From Shewanella cutis (GTDB lineage: Bacteria; Pseudomonadota; Gammaproteobacteria; Enterobacterales; Shewanellaceae): DNA of 64,000 nt. The DNA is taken from NCBI RefSeq assembly GCF_022410515.1, contig NZ_JACSDI010000015.1:25157-89156 (forward strand). Reading direction: 5' to 3'. A program made the translations under genes and the position numbers. Under the pieces are notes generated by a model. That model had not been told where the DNA came from. It did not search any database and saw only the letters and a list, made by a program, of their open reading frames with translations. The first letter of the stretch is position 1, and each line of letters opens with the position of its first letter. Below, piece by piece: positions 26,118 to 34,364 of this stretch.

Positions 26118-27629
26118 TTACTCTTTCACATCACACTGCGATTTACCCGCTTGATAACAGCTGGGTTGGCGTGGGCAGACTGCGCCGCGAGAGCAAATCA
26201 GGCGGGCATCGTTTTTAATCCCGCGTTCAATCCAGTTGATATTCAATATCTTAGCAATGCTGACTAAGTCACTTTTGATATGCTTAGGGATCGCCACTGA
26301 GCCGCCACCCGCAACACAGGCTGATTTTAGATCATTGGCGATAGAGAGGGCATCTTTGCCTTGAGCTTCAATGGCCGGATTGAGATCAATGCCAGCACAG
26401 AGCACATGGGGGTTGCCCGCAGAATCTTCGACCTTGATCGATTCGCAGCAATAAATTCGCGGTTCATTACCCACATTTAAAATCGAAATCTGCGCCGATG
26501 TCCCAACTGAAGGTTCACTGATCATTCTAAACACCGCCCAGTGTTGGCAAGGATCTTCCACCAGCCGCATATTGCCCCAAGGCAGGGGAATACCATTGCC
26601 GCGGTAAACGGCTTTAAGCTTGCCCGGCGCGTAGGCATCAAAATAATGCCAATGGGGATAAGGCGATACCACGGTCATCCGCCGCATAGCAACCGAGGCC
26701 GACACTTGTAGCTGTTTATGCACCTCAATTTCGTAGCCGTGGCGGTCGAGTAATTGCCGATAAGGCACTTTAGGGCATAACAGGGCTCCGGCGAAAAAGC
26801 TGGACTCAAACTCACGCCATGCATGCAAAATATCCTGTGCGTTCAGGGTATTAGATTGCATTGTTACTTCTTCATCCATCTGCAATTTACGGCCGGAGAT
26901 CATCACACTCTTAAGCCCATCCTTATTGTGTAACACACAATGGCCGATATGGGCGGCGAGATCGTACTTAAGCCGACTGGGGCGGTTTTTAAGCATTTTA
27001 TTGATATAAATCGTGCTGGGTGGCTCAAAAAAAGACGTGACTAACTGATGCGAACTGACACCACGCTCATCAATCACTTCCTGTGGAGTGCTATCTATCC
27101 ACTTGATTTTCAAACCTACTCCCTTAGCAATATCCAGCATTTCATCGAGGGATAAGGGCATACGCTTCAACCCTACCTCTTCGGCGGCACGTTCAAGGTC
27201 GGGGAAATGGTTTTGATGATGTTCTTGATGGGCGCGGATTAACAAATGGGCAAATTGTCGGCCTGAGATCCCGGTCTGCGACAACATTTCTGGTATGGCA
27301 ATTTGCAAAATATCATTTGAAAACAGAAAACTGGGTTCAAGCGCCATACCGCTAATCCCACCACGGCGGCCTTTGTCTGGCGTGATGGCACTCTCTTCGG
27401 GCACATCGTCTAAAAACCAGTCAACGTCCTTTTGAAACACTGTCGCAATCACCGCCAGCATTTCGGCACTGGGCACGCGCTTACCACGCTCGATCATCGA
27501 TAAATATGACACCGATGGCGCACTACTCGCATCGACGCGGATGCAGCGTGCCGATAAATCTTCCATGGTTAAATTATTACGTTTCCGTAGGTTACGTATT
27601 TTGGTGCCAAGGAAATGTGACTTTCTCAT
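26118..27629 (-). CDS. XRE-family transcriptional regulator with DUF3612 / short-chain-acyl-type sensor domain
   Basis: DNA-binding regulator of the PrpR/RamB-like type. From the ATG at 27629 it has 503 residues. An N-terminal helix-turn-helix spans about residues 1-65 (TKIRNLRKRNNLTMEDLSARC ... SVSYLSMIERGKRVPS). The middle resembles the IrrE/ImmA-like peptidase domain but the metal motif is altered: where HExxH is expected it reads DLAAHIGHCVLH. The long C-terminal region (DUF3612-like) ends with a cysteine cluster, CSRGAVCPRQPSCYQAGKSQC, perhaps metal-binding. Relatives control propionate, acetate and glyoxylate-cycle genes. I prefer 27629 to the ATG at 27650 because it leaves the operator-like repeats upstream. 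It is divergent from the malate-synthase-like gene, its probable target. Confidence 0.82.
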   Translation of the reverse strand: MRKSHFLGTKIRNLRKRNNLTMEDLSARCIRVDASSAPSVSYLSMIERGKRVPSAEMLAVIATVFQKDVDWFLDDVPEESAITPDKGRRGGISGMALEPSFLFSNDILQIAIPEMLSQTGISGRQFAHLLIRAHQEHHQNHFPDLERAAEEVGLKRMPLSLDEMLDIAKGVGLKIKWIDSTPQEVIDERGVSSHQLVTSFFEPPSTIYINKMLKNRPSRLKYDLAAHIGHCVLHNKDGLKSVMISGRKLQMDEEVTMQSNTLNAQDILHAWREFESSFFAGALLCPKVPYRQLLDRHGYEIEVHKQLQVSASVAMRRMTVVSPYPHWHYFDAYAPGKLKAVYRGNGIPLPWGNMRLVEDPCQHWAVFRMISEPSVGTSAQISILNVGNEPRIYCCESIKVEDSAGNPHVLCAGIDLNPAIEAQGKDALSIANDLKSACVAGGGSVAIPKHIKSDLVSIAKILNINWIERGIKNDARLICSRGAVCPRQPSCYQAGKSQCDVKE

Positions 27630-27651
27630 CAAGCTCTGGTCATTGCGCATT

Positions 27652-27688
27652 TTGTAAAATTCACATTGTAAAATTTTTATTGTGAAAT
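27652..27688. promoter_or_regulatory. Three direct repeats with 14-bp spacing, probable operator
   Basis: TTGTAAAAT at 27652 and 27666 and TTGTGAAAT at 27680. The 14-base period is exact. They lie just upstream of the DUF3612 regulator and in the spacer shared with the divergent gene, a typical place for an autoregulatory operator. Confidence 0.6.
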
Positions 27689-27861
27689 TGTAGTAAAAAA
27701 TACACTAGACTACAAATCAAGCAATCGAGGAAAGGTTATCCGCCCGATACTGCTTAACCATTAACGCTGTCGGACAAGCCAAATTGAAGACGAATGTTGA
27801 ACAATTAGATGTGAAATCAAGGCCCTAATTTTTTAAATTGGAAAGTGTAGAGGAACTAGCG

Positions 27862-28425
27862 ATGAATATGTCAATTATCAAGAGCCACCAGATCCAACCG
27901 AATCTAAACAGCTTCATCGCCGAAGAAGTACTTGCCGTCGCCAAAGTGAATGCGGCAGAACATGAAAAACTCGCCCATGCGAAGCAATTCCTCGACCGTC
28001 ATTTCCCGCTGGATTCGGGTTCACACCAAGAGGTGATCAGCTACGTAGTTTACTACCAACACCTGCTGGCTTTTTTTGCCGACGGTAGTCACAGCGGATT
28101 ACGTCAAGCCAAACAGTTTGTGGCCTTTAATGGCACAAAGGACGCACCTAGCGCCATAGTGTTACAGGATCAAGGTTGCCATGTAGAGCTATGTTTTGAC
28201 CGCACAGGTATGATTGGCGCACGGGATTTGGCTAATTTAGAAGATGTGCAAATCGAAACACCAATGGAACTCACTGCAGAGCCAAAGACGACACGTAACA
28301 CCACATCTCGACACTGGTTAAGCCTGTTACATGCAGGAATGCCAAGCGCAAACGATATTCAAGACAAGCTGTTTACCGCTAAGGATGGTGGAGACTACAG
28401 CCTACAAAGTATCGTAAACCTCTAA
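27862..28425 (+). CDS. Stand-alone protein matching the N-terminal clasp segment of malate synthase G
   Basis: Product of 187 residues from the ATG at 27862, chosen for its AGAGGA site. From about residue 38 it reads AKQFLDRHFPLDSGSH, then QAKQFVAFNGTKDAPSAIVLQ, HVELCFDRTGMIGARD and LEDVQIET. In malate synthase G (GlcB) the corresponding run is ARQFLDE.FPL.SGSH ... QFVGYRGD.AAPS..LL ... HIE..ID...PIGK.D...V.DV..E, before its catalytic barrel. The barrel, with the catalytic Arg and Asp and the DCEDSVAAVD segment, is absent, so malate synthase activity is not expected. The divergent acyl-type regulator suggests a link to acetate or glyoxylate metabolism. It could be a regulatory ligand-binding protein or a relic. 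The comparison is from memory, not a search. Confidence 0.7.
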   Translation: MNMSIIKSHQIQPNLNSFIAEEVLAVAKVNAAEHEKLAHAKQFLDRHFPLDSGSHQEVISYVVYYQHLLAFFADGSHSGLRQAKQFVAFNGTKDAPSAIVLQDQGCHVELCFDRTGMIGARDLANLEDVQIETPMELTAEPKTTRNTTSRHWLSLLHAGMPSANDIQDKLFTAKDGGDYSLQSIVNL

Positions 28426-28440
28426 AACCGCTCTATGCTC

Positions 28441-28478
28441 AGAGGAGAAACACCGCTCGGTGGTTCTCCTCAACTTTT
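28441..28478 (+). terminator. Intrinsic terminator
   Basis: GAGGAGAA arm paired with TTCTCCTC around an ACCG/CGGT inner stem, followed by AACTTTT, 15 bases after the malate-synthase-like gene. Confidence 0.75.
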
Positions 28479-28690
28479 AATTACCATCGTCAGCTAGTCA
28501 GTCAGATAAATTGACTCTAAGAATAAGCTTAATTGATTCTAAAGATAAATTTAATTGATTTTATTGATGATTAATTTAGCCGCTATAATACCCGCTTTTA
28601 TCAGCGTCCAAGTTCTGCTCAGATGACCGCCATATTGCGAGTCCTGCTGTAGTGAGAACGATAGGATTGTGTCGCTCCCCCTAAGGCGTT

Positions 28691-29641
28691 ATGAATTTTT
28701 CATCAATATTCTCACAACTTAAAGATCCCCATCGCCTTATTTTTATCTGCGCTGCGTTGCTATGTCTCACGCCATTTATGTCATCTCCCATGGCGCTTGT
28801 ACTCGGCTTTACCTTAGCCAGCCTTGGATGGGTACCTAAAGACTGGAATATCGCGGCACTCACCAAAAAATTACTGTCTTATTCGATTATTGGCCTAGGG
28901 TTCGGCATTAACTTAACCGCTGCGATTGAGGCCAGTAGCCACAACTTAGGGCTCATTATCGGCTCAATTATTTTCACGCTGATTTTAGGCTTTATCGTCA
29001 CTCGAGCACTGAAGTTTGACCCTATTACAGGGCACTTGATTGCCTCCGGCACAGCCATCTGTGGAGGAAGTGCTATTGCAGCCGTGGCACCTGCTGTTAA
29101 TGCCAAAGCCGATCAAACCGCTACGGCATTAGCCTGCGTGTTTGTACTTAATTCGGTAGCTTTGTTTTTATTCCCCGCCCTTGGGCATTTACTCAATATG
29201 AGCCAATATGATTTTGGCGTGTGGAGTGCTATTGCGATTCATGACACTTCCTCCGTGGTGGGCGCAGCCTCCGCCTACGGTGATGAAGCGCTAAAAACTG
29301 CGACGACCATTAAACTGGCACGCGCACTGTGGATTATTCCTATTGCCCTTATCAGCGCACTGATCTTTGGTGGTGATAAGCGCAAACTTAACCTACCGTA
29401 TTTTATCGGTTTTTACTGTTTAGCCATTGCTATCGCCCATTGGTTGCCGCAATTCCAACCGCTCTACGACACCTTGTTTATGGTATCGAAGCACACGCTA
29501 GTGCTGTGTTTGTTCTTGATTGGCGCGGGGATTACAGTACAAAAAATGCGCGCAAGTGGCCCAAAACCATTGCTGTTAGGGGTAATTTTGTGGATGGCGA
29601 TCGGGGCAACATCTTTAGCTTATATTATTTATTTTCAATAA
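28691..29641 (+). CDS. yeiH: YeiH/UPF0324-family putative sulfate exporter
   Basis: Inner-membrane protein of 316 residues with about ten hydrophobic segments. Signature segments of the UPF0324 family are visible: SGTAICGGSAIAAVAPAV near residue 117 and HDTSSVVGAASAYG near residue 187. The family is annotated as putative sulfate exporter because one member affects sulfur export; in E. coli yeiH is often next to a LysR regulator, but here no regulator adjoins it. AAGGCG lies upstream of the ATG. Substrate remains an inference from family name. Confidence 0.87.
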   Translation: MNFSSIFSQLKDPHRLIFICAALLCLTPFMSSPMALVLGFTLASLGWVPKDWNIAALTKKLLSYSIIGLGFGINLTAAIEASSHNLGLIIGSIIFTLILGFIVTRALKFDPITGHLIASGTAICGGSAIAAVAPAVNAKADQTATALACVFVLNSVALFLFPALGHLLNMSQYDFGVWSAIAIHDTSSVVGAASAYGDEALKTATTIKLARALWIIPIALISALIFGGDKRKLNLPYFIGFYCLAIAIAHWLPQFQPLYDTLFMVSKHTLVLCLFLIGAGITVQKMRASGPKPLLLGVILWMAIGATSLAYIIYFQ

Positions 29642-29650
29642 ATTGTAGGC

Positions 29651-29797
29651 TTATTCGGCATTAGGCTTTATCCGCCAAGCCAAACCCAGCACACCTAAAA
29701 AGGCCGAAAATTCGATAAACGACCGAAGTAGTCCAGAGGTTTGCGTGGATGCAACTAGGGCAATAAGACAAAACACAATCAGCAGCGAGTTTTTCAT
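29651..29797 (-). CDS. Small hydrophobic protein, 48 residues
   Basis: Found by hand translation. ATG at 29797 follows GAGGATGCAA, a good ribosome site, and the product MKNSLLIVFCLIALVASTQ... has one strong N-terminal membrane segment and a second weaker hydrophobic stretch (FSAFLGVLGLAW) before a short charged tail and TAA. It is convergent with yeiH, with 9 bases between the stops. No function recognised; small inner-membrane proteins of this kind are common and usually missed. Confidence 0.6.
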   Translation of the reverse strand: MKNSLLIVFCLIALVASTQTSGLLRSFIEFSAFLGVLGLAWRIKPNAE

Positions 29798-30007
29798 TTG
29801 CATCCTCCAGCATAGTTAGGGGATGCTCAGTATTCTTTAGAACCAAAAAACCGGCCAATATCGATTTAAAATAACAAATAGCTATAACAACTAAGCCAGT
29901 AAACCCGTGTTTAGGTGACAGCATGAATGGAATCCCCCTTGTAGGCAAACCGCTCGCTAATCACAGAAGACATATGGAGTGAGTAGCTCAGTATCCCCTT
30001 CAATTTG

Positions 30008-30643
30008 CTACAGAATAGGTGTGGGCCGACGCACTAAGTAACCACTTACAATCGATAGGATGCAGTAAGCGGTAAAGAAATAGAATCCGCTCTCAAATTG
30101 TGCCTGCGTCTTGAGTATTTCCCCCATACCGCCCGAAGCATTGCCCGCCAAAAAGGTAATGATCAAGGCCACCACAAACACATCGGCCATAGACCACTTA
30201 GCAAGCAAATCGACAATATGATGAATACGCCATTGTAGCGCAATCGAACTTACGCTTTGCTGTGCCAACATTAAGCTAAGTTTAATGGCGGGGATAATAA
30301 TACTAAATAGCATCACTAGCCCTGCGACTAAGCCATTGCCTGTATTATATAATTCAGTGACTGTGCTCCAAATACTGCGGGTCTGTTGCAATACTTGCAC
30401 CTCACCTTTGAGAGTGTTCAGCCCCAGTAGACCACTGACCATATTTAACATGCCACGGGCACTGTTATGCCCTAAATCCTCATCAAAACTGCGCGCTACT
30501 TGTTCGATGCCCTGCTCGGTAAGTTTGGCCTTATCTATGCTGCCGTTAATGCTCAAAATAGGTTGTGTCACACCTGGGATCAACAGTGCTAAAGACAGCA
30601 GAATGACGAGAATGGGTAAAATTGATTTCCGTATATTATTCAT
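30008..30643 (-). CDS. PqiA-like (paraquat-inducible protein A family) inner-membrane protein
   Basis: Inner-membrane protein of 211 residues resembling one PqiA domain. The pattern WSMADVFVVALIITFLAG near residue 160 is characteristic of PqiA/LetA proteins, which work with MCE proteins in lipid transport. Four hydrophobic segments surround a periplasmic loop of about 60 residues after the first helix. The usual two zinc-ribbon cysteine motifs of full PqiA are absent and there is no pqiB/MCE neighbour, so this is a single-domain relative. The ATG at 30643 is preferred over 30709 because the N-terminal extension is not hydrophobic and not family-like. Confidence 0.75.
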   Translation of the reverse strand: MNNIRKSILPILVILLSLALLIPGVTQPILSINGSIDKAKLTEQGIEQVARSFDEDLGHNSARGMLNMVSGLLGLNTLKGEVQVLQQTRSIWSTVTELYNTGNGLVAGLVMLFSIIIPAIKLSLMLAQQSVSSIALQWRIHHIVDLLAKWSMADVFVVALIITFLAGNASGGMGEILKTQAQFESGFYFFTAYCILSIVSGYLVRRPTPIL

Positions 30644-30747
30644 AACTGAGCTCAATATAAACGTTAGCTCAGTGTAAGACCTTAAACGCCGCAAGTACAA
30701 TGAATGCACCTGACATCATGGCCGATATCAGGTACTACAAAGACTTA

Positions 30748-31932
30748 TCAATAAAAAGGGGTTGGATCTATATCTAAGGAGCTTGGCGACACACCACGTT
30801 CAATGTGTAGTTCTGACTTGAGCAGATCAACCATGACCACCTCTGTGTAACGCTTTGCTTTTAGAGAATAAAAACATTTAACGATTGGGTGTAATGCATC
30901 TCTATCCTTCGAAGCCCAAACAATACCCACACGTCCATCGGATAATTCCACCAACGAACCAACAGGATAAACCCCGATACAACGAATAAAATCGTAGACT
31001 AACTGCTGATCTAAGTGGAATGGCGTCAAACTCAGCAATATCTTAAAGGCAGCCGCAGGACTCATAGCCTCTTTGTAACAGCGCGTGGCGGTTAAAGCAT
31101 CAAAAATATCGACAATACAACTCATGCGTCCATGGAGCGGGATTTCATCACCCTTTAATCTCCTTGGATAACCTCGTCCATCCAACTTTTCATGGTGCAT
31201 TAGACACACGTCTTTACTGATCTGGGAAAGGCCTTTTGTTTCGCTCATAATTTCAAGCGCATACACTTGATGCAACTTCATATGCTCGAATTCTTCAGGC
31301 GTAAGCTTGCCCGGTTTATGCAGGACTTTATTATCGACCTTAATCTTGCCGATATCGTGCAAAATGCCACCAACGGCCATTTCTCTTAGCATGCTGCGGT
31401 CAAGTTTTAGATATTTGCCAAAAGTGACTAAAAGAAAAGCAACATTTACTGAGTGTTCAAGTAGATAAGCATCTTTAGTACGCAGTGCTGACATGCACTT
31501 TAGGGCATCTTCATCCAAAAGCACGGACTCGATCATGCTATCTGCCAAGGCTTCGAATGGTGCGACTTCTATCGCTTTACCCTCGAATGTTTCAGAGAGC
31601 ACTTTCCGAATCAAATCCTTAGCCTCAGTCAAAATAACCTGAGCCTGCTCCTGTTGTTTTTCACGGGTTACGATGGGTTTTTTAACTTGGCTATCGTTGC
31701 TGGCTTTGCGTTTAAAACCACAATGTTCAGCCGAGCGTTCAGTATCAACCCAAACATATTTGATGCCATTTTTAGTTAATTTTAGAATCGCGTCCTTGTG
31801 TTTGATTTGCCCAGCATTTGCAATAGCCAGCCGACCTTGATCATTTTTATCAATTGCCGAGACAAACATTCCCAGAGTCAATTTCGACACTGGCAATTTG
31901 ATTAGGTCAACCGATTCTGCCGACTCACTCAT
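30748..31932 (-). CDS. HD-GYP domain cyclic-di-GMP phosphodiesterase with DUF3391
   Basis: Likely hydrolyses cyclic-di-GMP to GMP. From the ATG at 31932 the product is 394 residues. An N-terminal DUF3391 (KLPVSKLTLGMFVSAID near residue 11) is followed by an HD-GYP domain. The metal-binding HD is in GGILHDIGKIKVDNKVLHKPG, and the signature HHEKLDGRGYPRRLKG is intact, as is the DIFDALTATRCYKEAM segment. All metal ligands expected for an active enzyme appear present. I chose 31932 because DUF3391 proteins begin close to this point; 31971 adds 13 residues. It is a single-gene unit. Confidence 0.92.
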   Translation of the reverse strand: MSESAESVDLIKLPVSKLTLGMFVSAIDKNDQGRLAIANAGQIKHKDAILKLTKNGIKYVWVDTERSAEHCGFKRKASNDSQVKKPIVTREKQQEQAQVILTEAKDLIRKVLSETFEGKAIEVAPFEALADSMIESVLLDEDALKCMSALRTKDAYLLEHSVNVAFLLVTFGKYLKLDRSMLREMAVGGILHDIGKIKVDNKVLHKPGKLTPEEFEHMKLHQVYALEIMSETKGLSQISKDVCLMHHEKLDGRGYPRRLKGDEIPLHGRMSCIVDIFDALTATRCYKEAMSPAAAFKILLSLTPFHLDQQLVYDFIRCIGVYPVGSLVELSDGRVGIVWASKDRDALHPIVKCFYSLKAKRYTEVVMVDLLKSELHIERGVSPSSLDIDPTPFY

Positions 31933-32149
31933 AACTGCAACCCCAAGGTGTAAAAATATTGCCGCAATCAATTACGAAACATTCCGCACTGTTGGGTGCG
32001 CGATGCTGTTATTTACTTCCTGAAAGTATAAGGACAGTATAACCCGCATTTTATGCTGAGGGAGGTTAAAGCACCATCTGCTTTGATGATAACTATCAAA
32101 CAACAAGGCAAAAACTGAACAAATTTCTCAATTATTATTCTAAAAAAAT

Positions 32150-32392
32150 CTAATAGACTAATAATAAAGCACTTTTAAACATTACACATTCAAAGCTTGT
32201 CACCACCCAACGACGATATTGGCAGTTATAACAAGAGCGAACTTCATCATCGATCTGCTCATCCTCATCGTCAGGCACAAAGCGAGAACACAGTTGTGCC
32301 GTTCGCCTCGCCTCAGGATATTGCTGCAAACCTGCTCGAAAAATCCAACGTTCGCTCTCGTATTCAAACTGCCGAAGAAGTTCTTGATTCAT
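32150..32392 (-). CDS. Small cysteine-containing protein, last gene of the ECF/TonB operon
   Basis: Product of 80 residues from the ATG at 32392. GAGG lies five bases before it and the stop of the TiaS-like gene is just upstream, so translation is probably coupled. The sequence is acidic in the middle (DDEDEQIDDEV) and then has SCYNCQYRRWVVTSFEC, three cysteines in a C-x2-C-x11-C pattern that could bind a metal. The last ten residues are hydrophobic. No known family recognised. An upstream in-frame ATG at 32452 would overlap the previous gene by 53 bases and is less likely. Confidence 0.65.
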   Translation of the reverse strand: MNQELLRQFEYESERWIFRAGLQQYPEARRTAQLCSRFVPDDEDEQIDDEVRSCYNCQYRRWVVTSFECVMFKSALLLVY

Positions 32393-32399
32393 CTTCACC

Positions 32400-33137
32400 T
32401 CAATAGCTCTGTAGGACTTGTTTGCCGGCATTACGCCACTGCCCACCGTCACGGCTAACTAGCAATACAAATTGATGCTCAAGATAGACGGCCTTCACTT
32501 TGCCTTTGAGTAGAACCCTTTCATCCGCCGCTAAAGGGGTTTTGTCTGTGCTCATTACCGCATCGAGGCCTGTCTGCTCGAGAATGTCAGCAACCGTTAA
32601 TTCAAGGGATACTTCTTCAAGCTGACCGAGTTTGATTTGCCCCTTCACACGTCCATCATTGCCAGTTAAACGCAGCCCTAATCCCGCCAAAGCACCAATC
32701 ACGCCTAGGCCAGTACCACCGTGCTCAGTGAGTTGGATCTGTAACTGCTCGGCAAACTGATAAGCGGCCGCTTTGGTGATCACTTCACGCTTGGCTCTGA
32801 GCCCAAAGTCTATTAGCGCGTTCACATCATAGTCGGAATCGACATCCAAAATTGCAATCCCAGGATCTGCCTTAGGTGCAGACTCCGCGACTAAATGCGC
32901 TACCGCCAGACGATGGATCTCCGCCTGCGATAACGGCGACTGCAACGCAAAACACATGGCGCTATTGTGGGAGGTGTAAGGAATATCAGGATGCACAAAT
33001 AATTGGTGCCGGGTGACAAAAGAAGCCTTGCCACCCGAGTTTTGCGCGAGCAAATGTGCAATTTCCTCGGCTATCTCGCCTGTGCCTTTAGTGCCAATGT
33101 CGTCGGTATCATCGATACAAATAAGCCAATTTTTCAT
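32400..33137 (-). CDS. TiaS-like IDDTDD nucleotide-dependent enzyme
   Basis: Bacterial homologue of the N-terminal half of archaeal TiaS, the enzyme that joins agmatine to C34 of tRNA-Ile2 using ATP. The diagnostic LICIDDTDDIGTKGTGEIAEEI is at residues 4-25 (D8-D9-T10-D11). Further conserved segments are TRHQLFVHPDIPYTSHNSAMC near residue 43 and a glycine-rich HGGTGLGVIGALAGLGL near residue 140. The 245-residue protein lacks TiaS's OB-fold and zinc ribbon, so tRNA modification is unlikely; an ATP-dependent kinase or ligase on a small molecule is more plausible. It is encoded 15 bases after an ECF transporter S component and in the same operon, so its substrate is likely the imported compound. 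The function is inferred. Confidence 0.8.
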   Translation of the reverse strand: MKNWLICIDDTDDIGTKGTGEIAEEIAHLLAQNSGGKASFVTRHQLFVHPDIPYTSHNSAMCFALQSPLSQAEIHRLAVAHLVAESAPKADPGIAILDVDSDYDVNALIDFGLRAKREVITKAAAYQFAEQLQIQLTEHGGTGLGVIGALAGLGLRLTGNDGRVKGQIKLGQLEEVSLELTVADILEQTGLDAVMSTDKTPLAADERVLLKGKVKAVYLEHQFVLLVSRDGGQWRNAGKQVLQSY

Positions 33138-33152
33138 CGGTATTCCTAGCAG

Positions 33153-33695
33153 TTAAAACTTATCACGGTGAAGGAGATCATGAGCCTTAAGCCTATGCAG
33201 CACAGGCGGCACCAGTAATGCACCTAAGGTGGCAAAGAATCCGCCCTTAAGTACGCTTGCGCCCCATTGGATCAGCACAACATCGAAGGCCATACCAGCC
33301 AGCACATTAGAGAGTGCCACTTTAACCGCCCACGCCATACAGCCAACAATGCCTAAAATCATGCAGCGCCAGTGCAGGCTTAAGGTGAGAGGTAGCAACA
33401 AGGCCACCAGATCCATCGCGATAGCAGGTAAAATAAACTTCAATAAAATCATCGGGCCGCCCTTGCCAACACCGAGCGCCATCGCGACTAGACCTGCAAT
33501 TCCGCCACAGGCAATCATGCTGCCAAAACGCCCTAGTACGCCGTAGCAAATCAAATAGAAGAAACTCATCAAAAACATGCTATGGCCAGAAATCCCGAGC
33601 TTAAGCCTTAACATACTCGTCAATGCCACCAACAAAGTGGCGCAAAAACCAATAAACAGCGAGTCCTGCAAACTCAGAGGAAGTTTTTTCTTCAT
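33153..33695 (-). CDS. ECF transporter substrate-binding (S) component, substrate unknown
   Basis: Inner-membrane S component of 180 residues with about six hydrophobic segments, including FIGFCATLLVALTSMLRLKLGISGHSMFLMSFFYLI near the N-terminus and a C-terminal membrane helix followed by a basic tail. The ATG at 33695 overlaps the EcfT stop as ATGA and has GAGAG upstream, so I prefer it to 33719. S components determine specificity; this one does not resemble BioY, ThiT, RibU or CbiM closely enough for me to name a substrate. It sits between EcfT and the TiaS-like enzyme in a single operon. Confidence 0.78.
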   Translation of the reverse strand: MKKKLPLSLQDSLFIGFCATLLVALTSMLRLKLGISGHSMFLMSFFYLICYGVLGRFGSMIACGGIAGLVAMALGVGKGGPMILLKFILPAIAMDLVALLLPLTLSLHWRCMILGIVGCMAWAVKVALSNVLAGMAFDVVLIQWGASVLKGGFFATLGALLVPPVLHRLKAHDLLHRDKF

Positions 33696-34306
33696 TTTTT
33701 GTCTCTCGGTGAGTGCCAATGGGTGACACGCGTACTCTTGCCAAAGTGACGACTCTGGGCCGCAACCGCCATCTGGCGAGATAATTTAAGTAATTGGATT
33801 AATACAGGAAATAGCACGCAATACACTAGCTCAGGCCAATTTTTAGGATTTCGCAGCGCCTTAGGAGTAATACGCGCGCCGCGTAGACATTGGATCTGGT
33901 AAATCTCGCGCACTTCCTCCGCCATATAGGGCAGCAAACTCAAAGATGCGGCCACCACAAAGGCCCATTTGCTCGGCAAAAAGGCACTTAATACTTCGCC
34001 AATGCGCTCGGGTGCCGCTGTGATACACAACCACCAGCCAGGAATAGTCGCCAACATAATCCGCCCGACCACCACAGCGCCTTGAGCTAAATGGCCAACA
34101 CCATAGAGCAACAGATAAAGACTCAAAGTAATCGTCAGTTGAATCACACCGAGTTTAACCACGCCCATGATACTACCGCGGCGCGCTAAGCCATGGAGCA
34201 CTAAAAAGCCGTTAATCGCCGCTAGCGGCAACAATAAATCGACGGGCAATACAAAAGCGCAGGCTGAAAGTATGCACACGAAAAACAGCGACAACGCACA
34301 CAACAT
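33692..34306 (-). CDS. ECF transporter transmembrane coupling protein EcfT
   Basis: Couples ATP hydrolysis by EcfA to the S component. From the ATG at 34306 the product is 204 residues with about five membrane segments and the coupling-helix motif QCLRGARITPK near residue 144, where EcfT proteins carry conserved A-R-G/R-G-A pairs. The last 30 residues are basic and cytoplasmic. An open frame extends to 34393 and overlaps the end of EcfA; that extension is Arg/Cys-rich and not EcfT-like, but a short extension or a GTG at 34342 cannot be excluded. Confidence 0.8.
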   Translation of the reverse strand: MLCALSLFFVCILSACAFVLPVDLLLPLAAINGFLVLHGLARRGSIMGVVKLGVIQLTITLSLYLLLYGVGHLAQGAVVVGRIMLATIPGWWLCITAAPERIGEVLSAFLPSKWAFVVAASLSLLPYMAEEVREIYQIQCLRGARITPKALRNPKNWPELVYCVLFPVLIQLLKLSRQMAVAAQSRHFGKSTRVTHWHSPRDKK

Positions 34307-34364
34307 GGTTTCTTGGCATTCTCGACTCCAACATCTGCGCACGAATAGTCGCCATCGACTACAA

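Noticed and set aside
29661..29948. 95-codon minus-strand frame overlapping the 48-residue gene
   Set aside because: It has no ribosome site and overlaps the better-supported small gene in a different frame.
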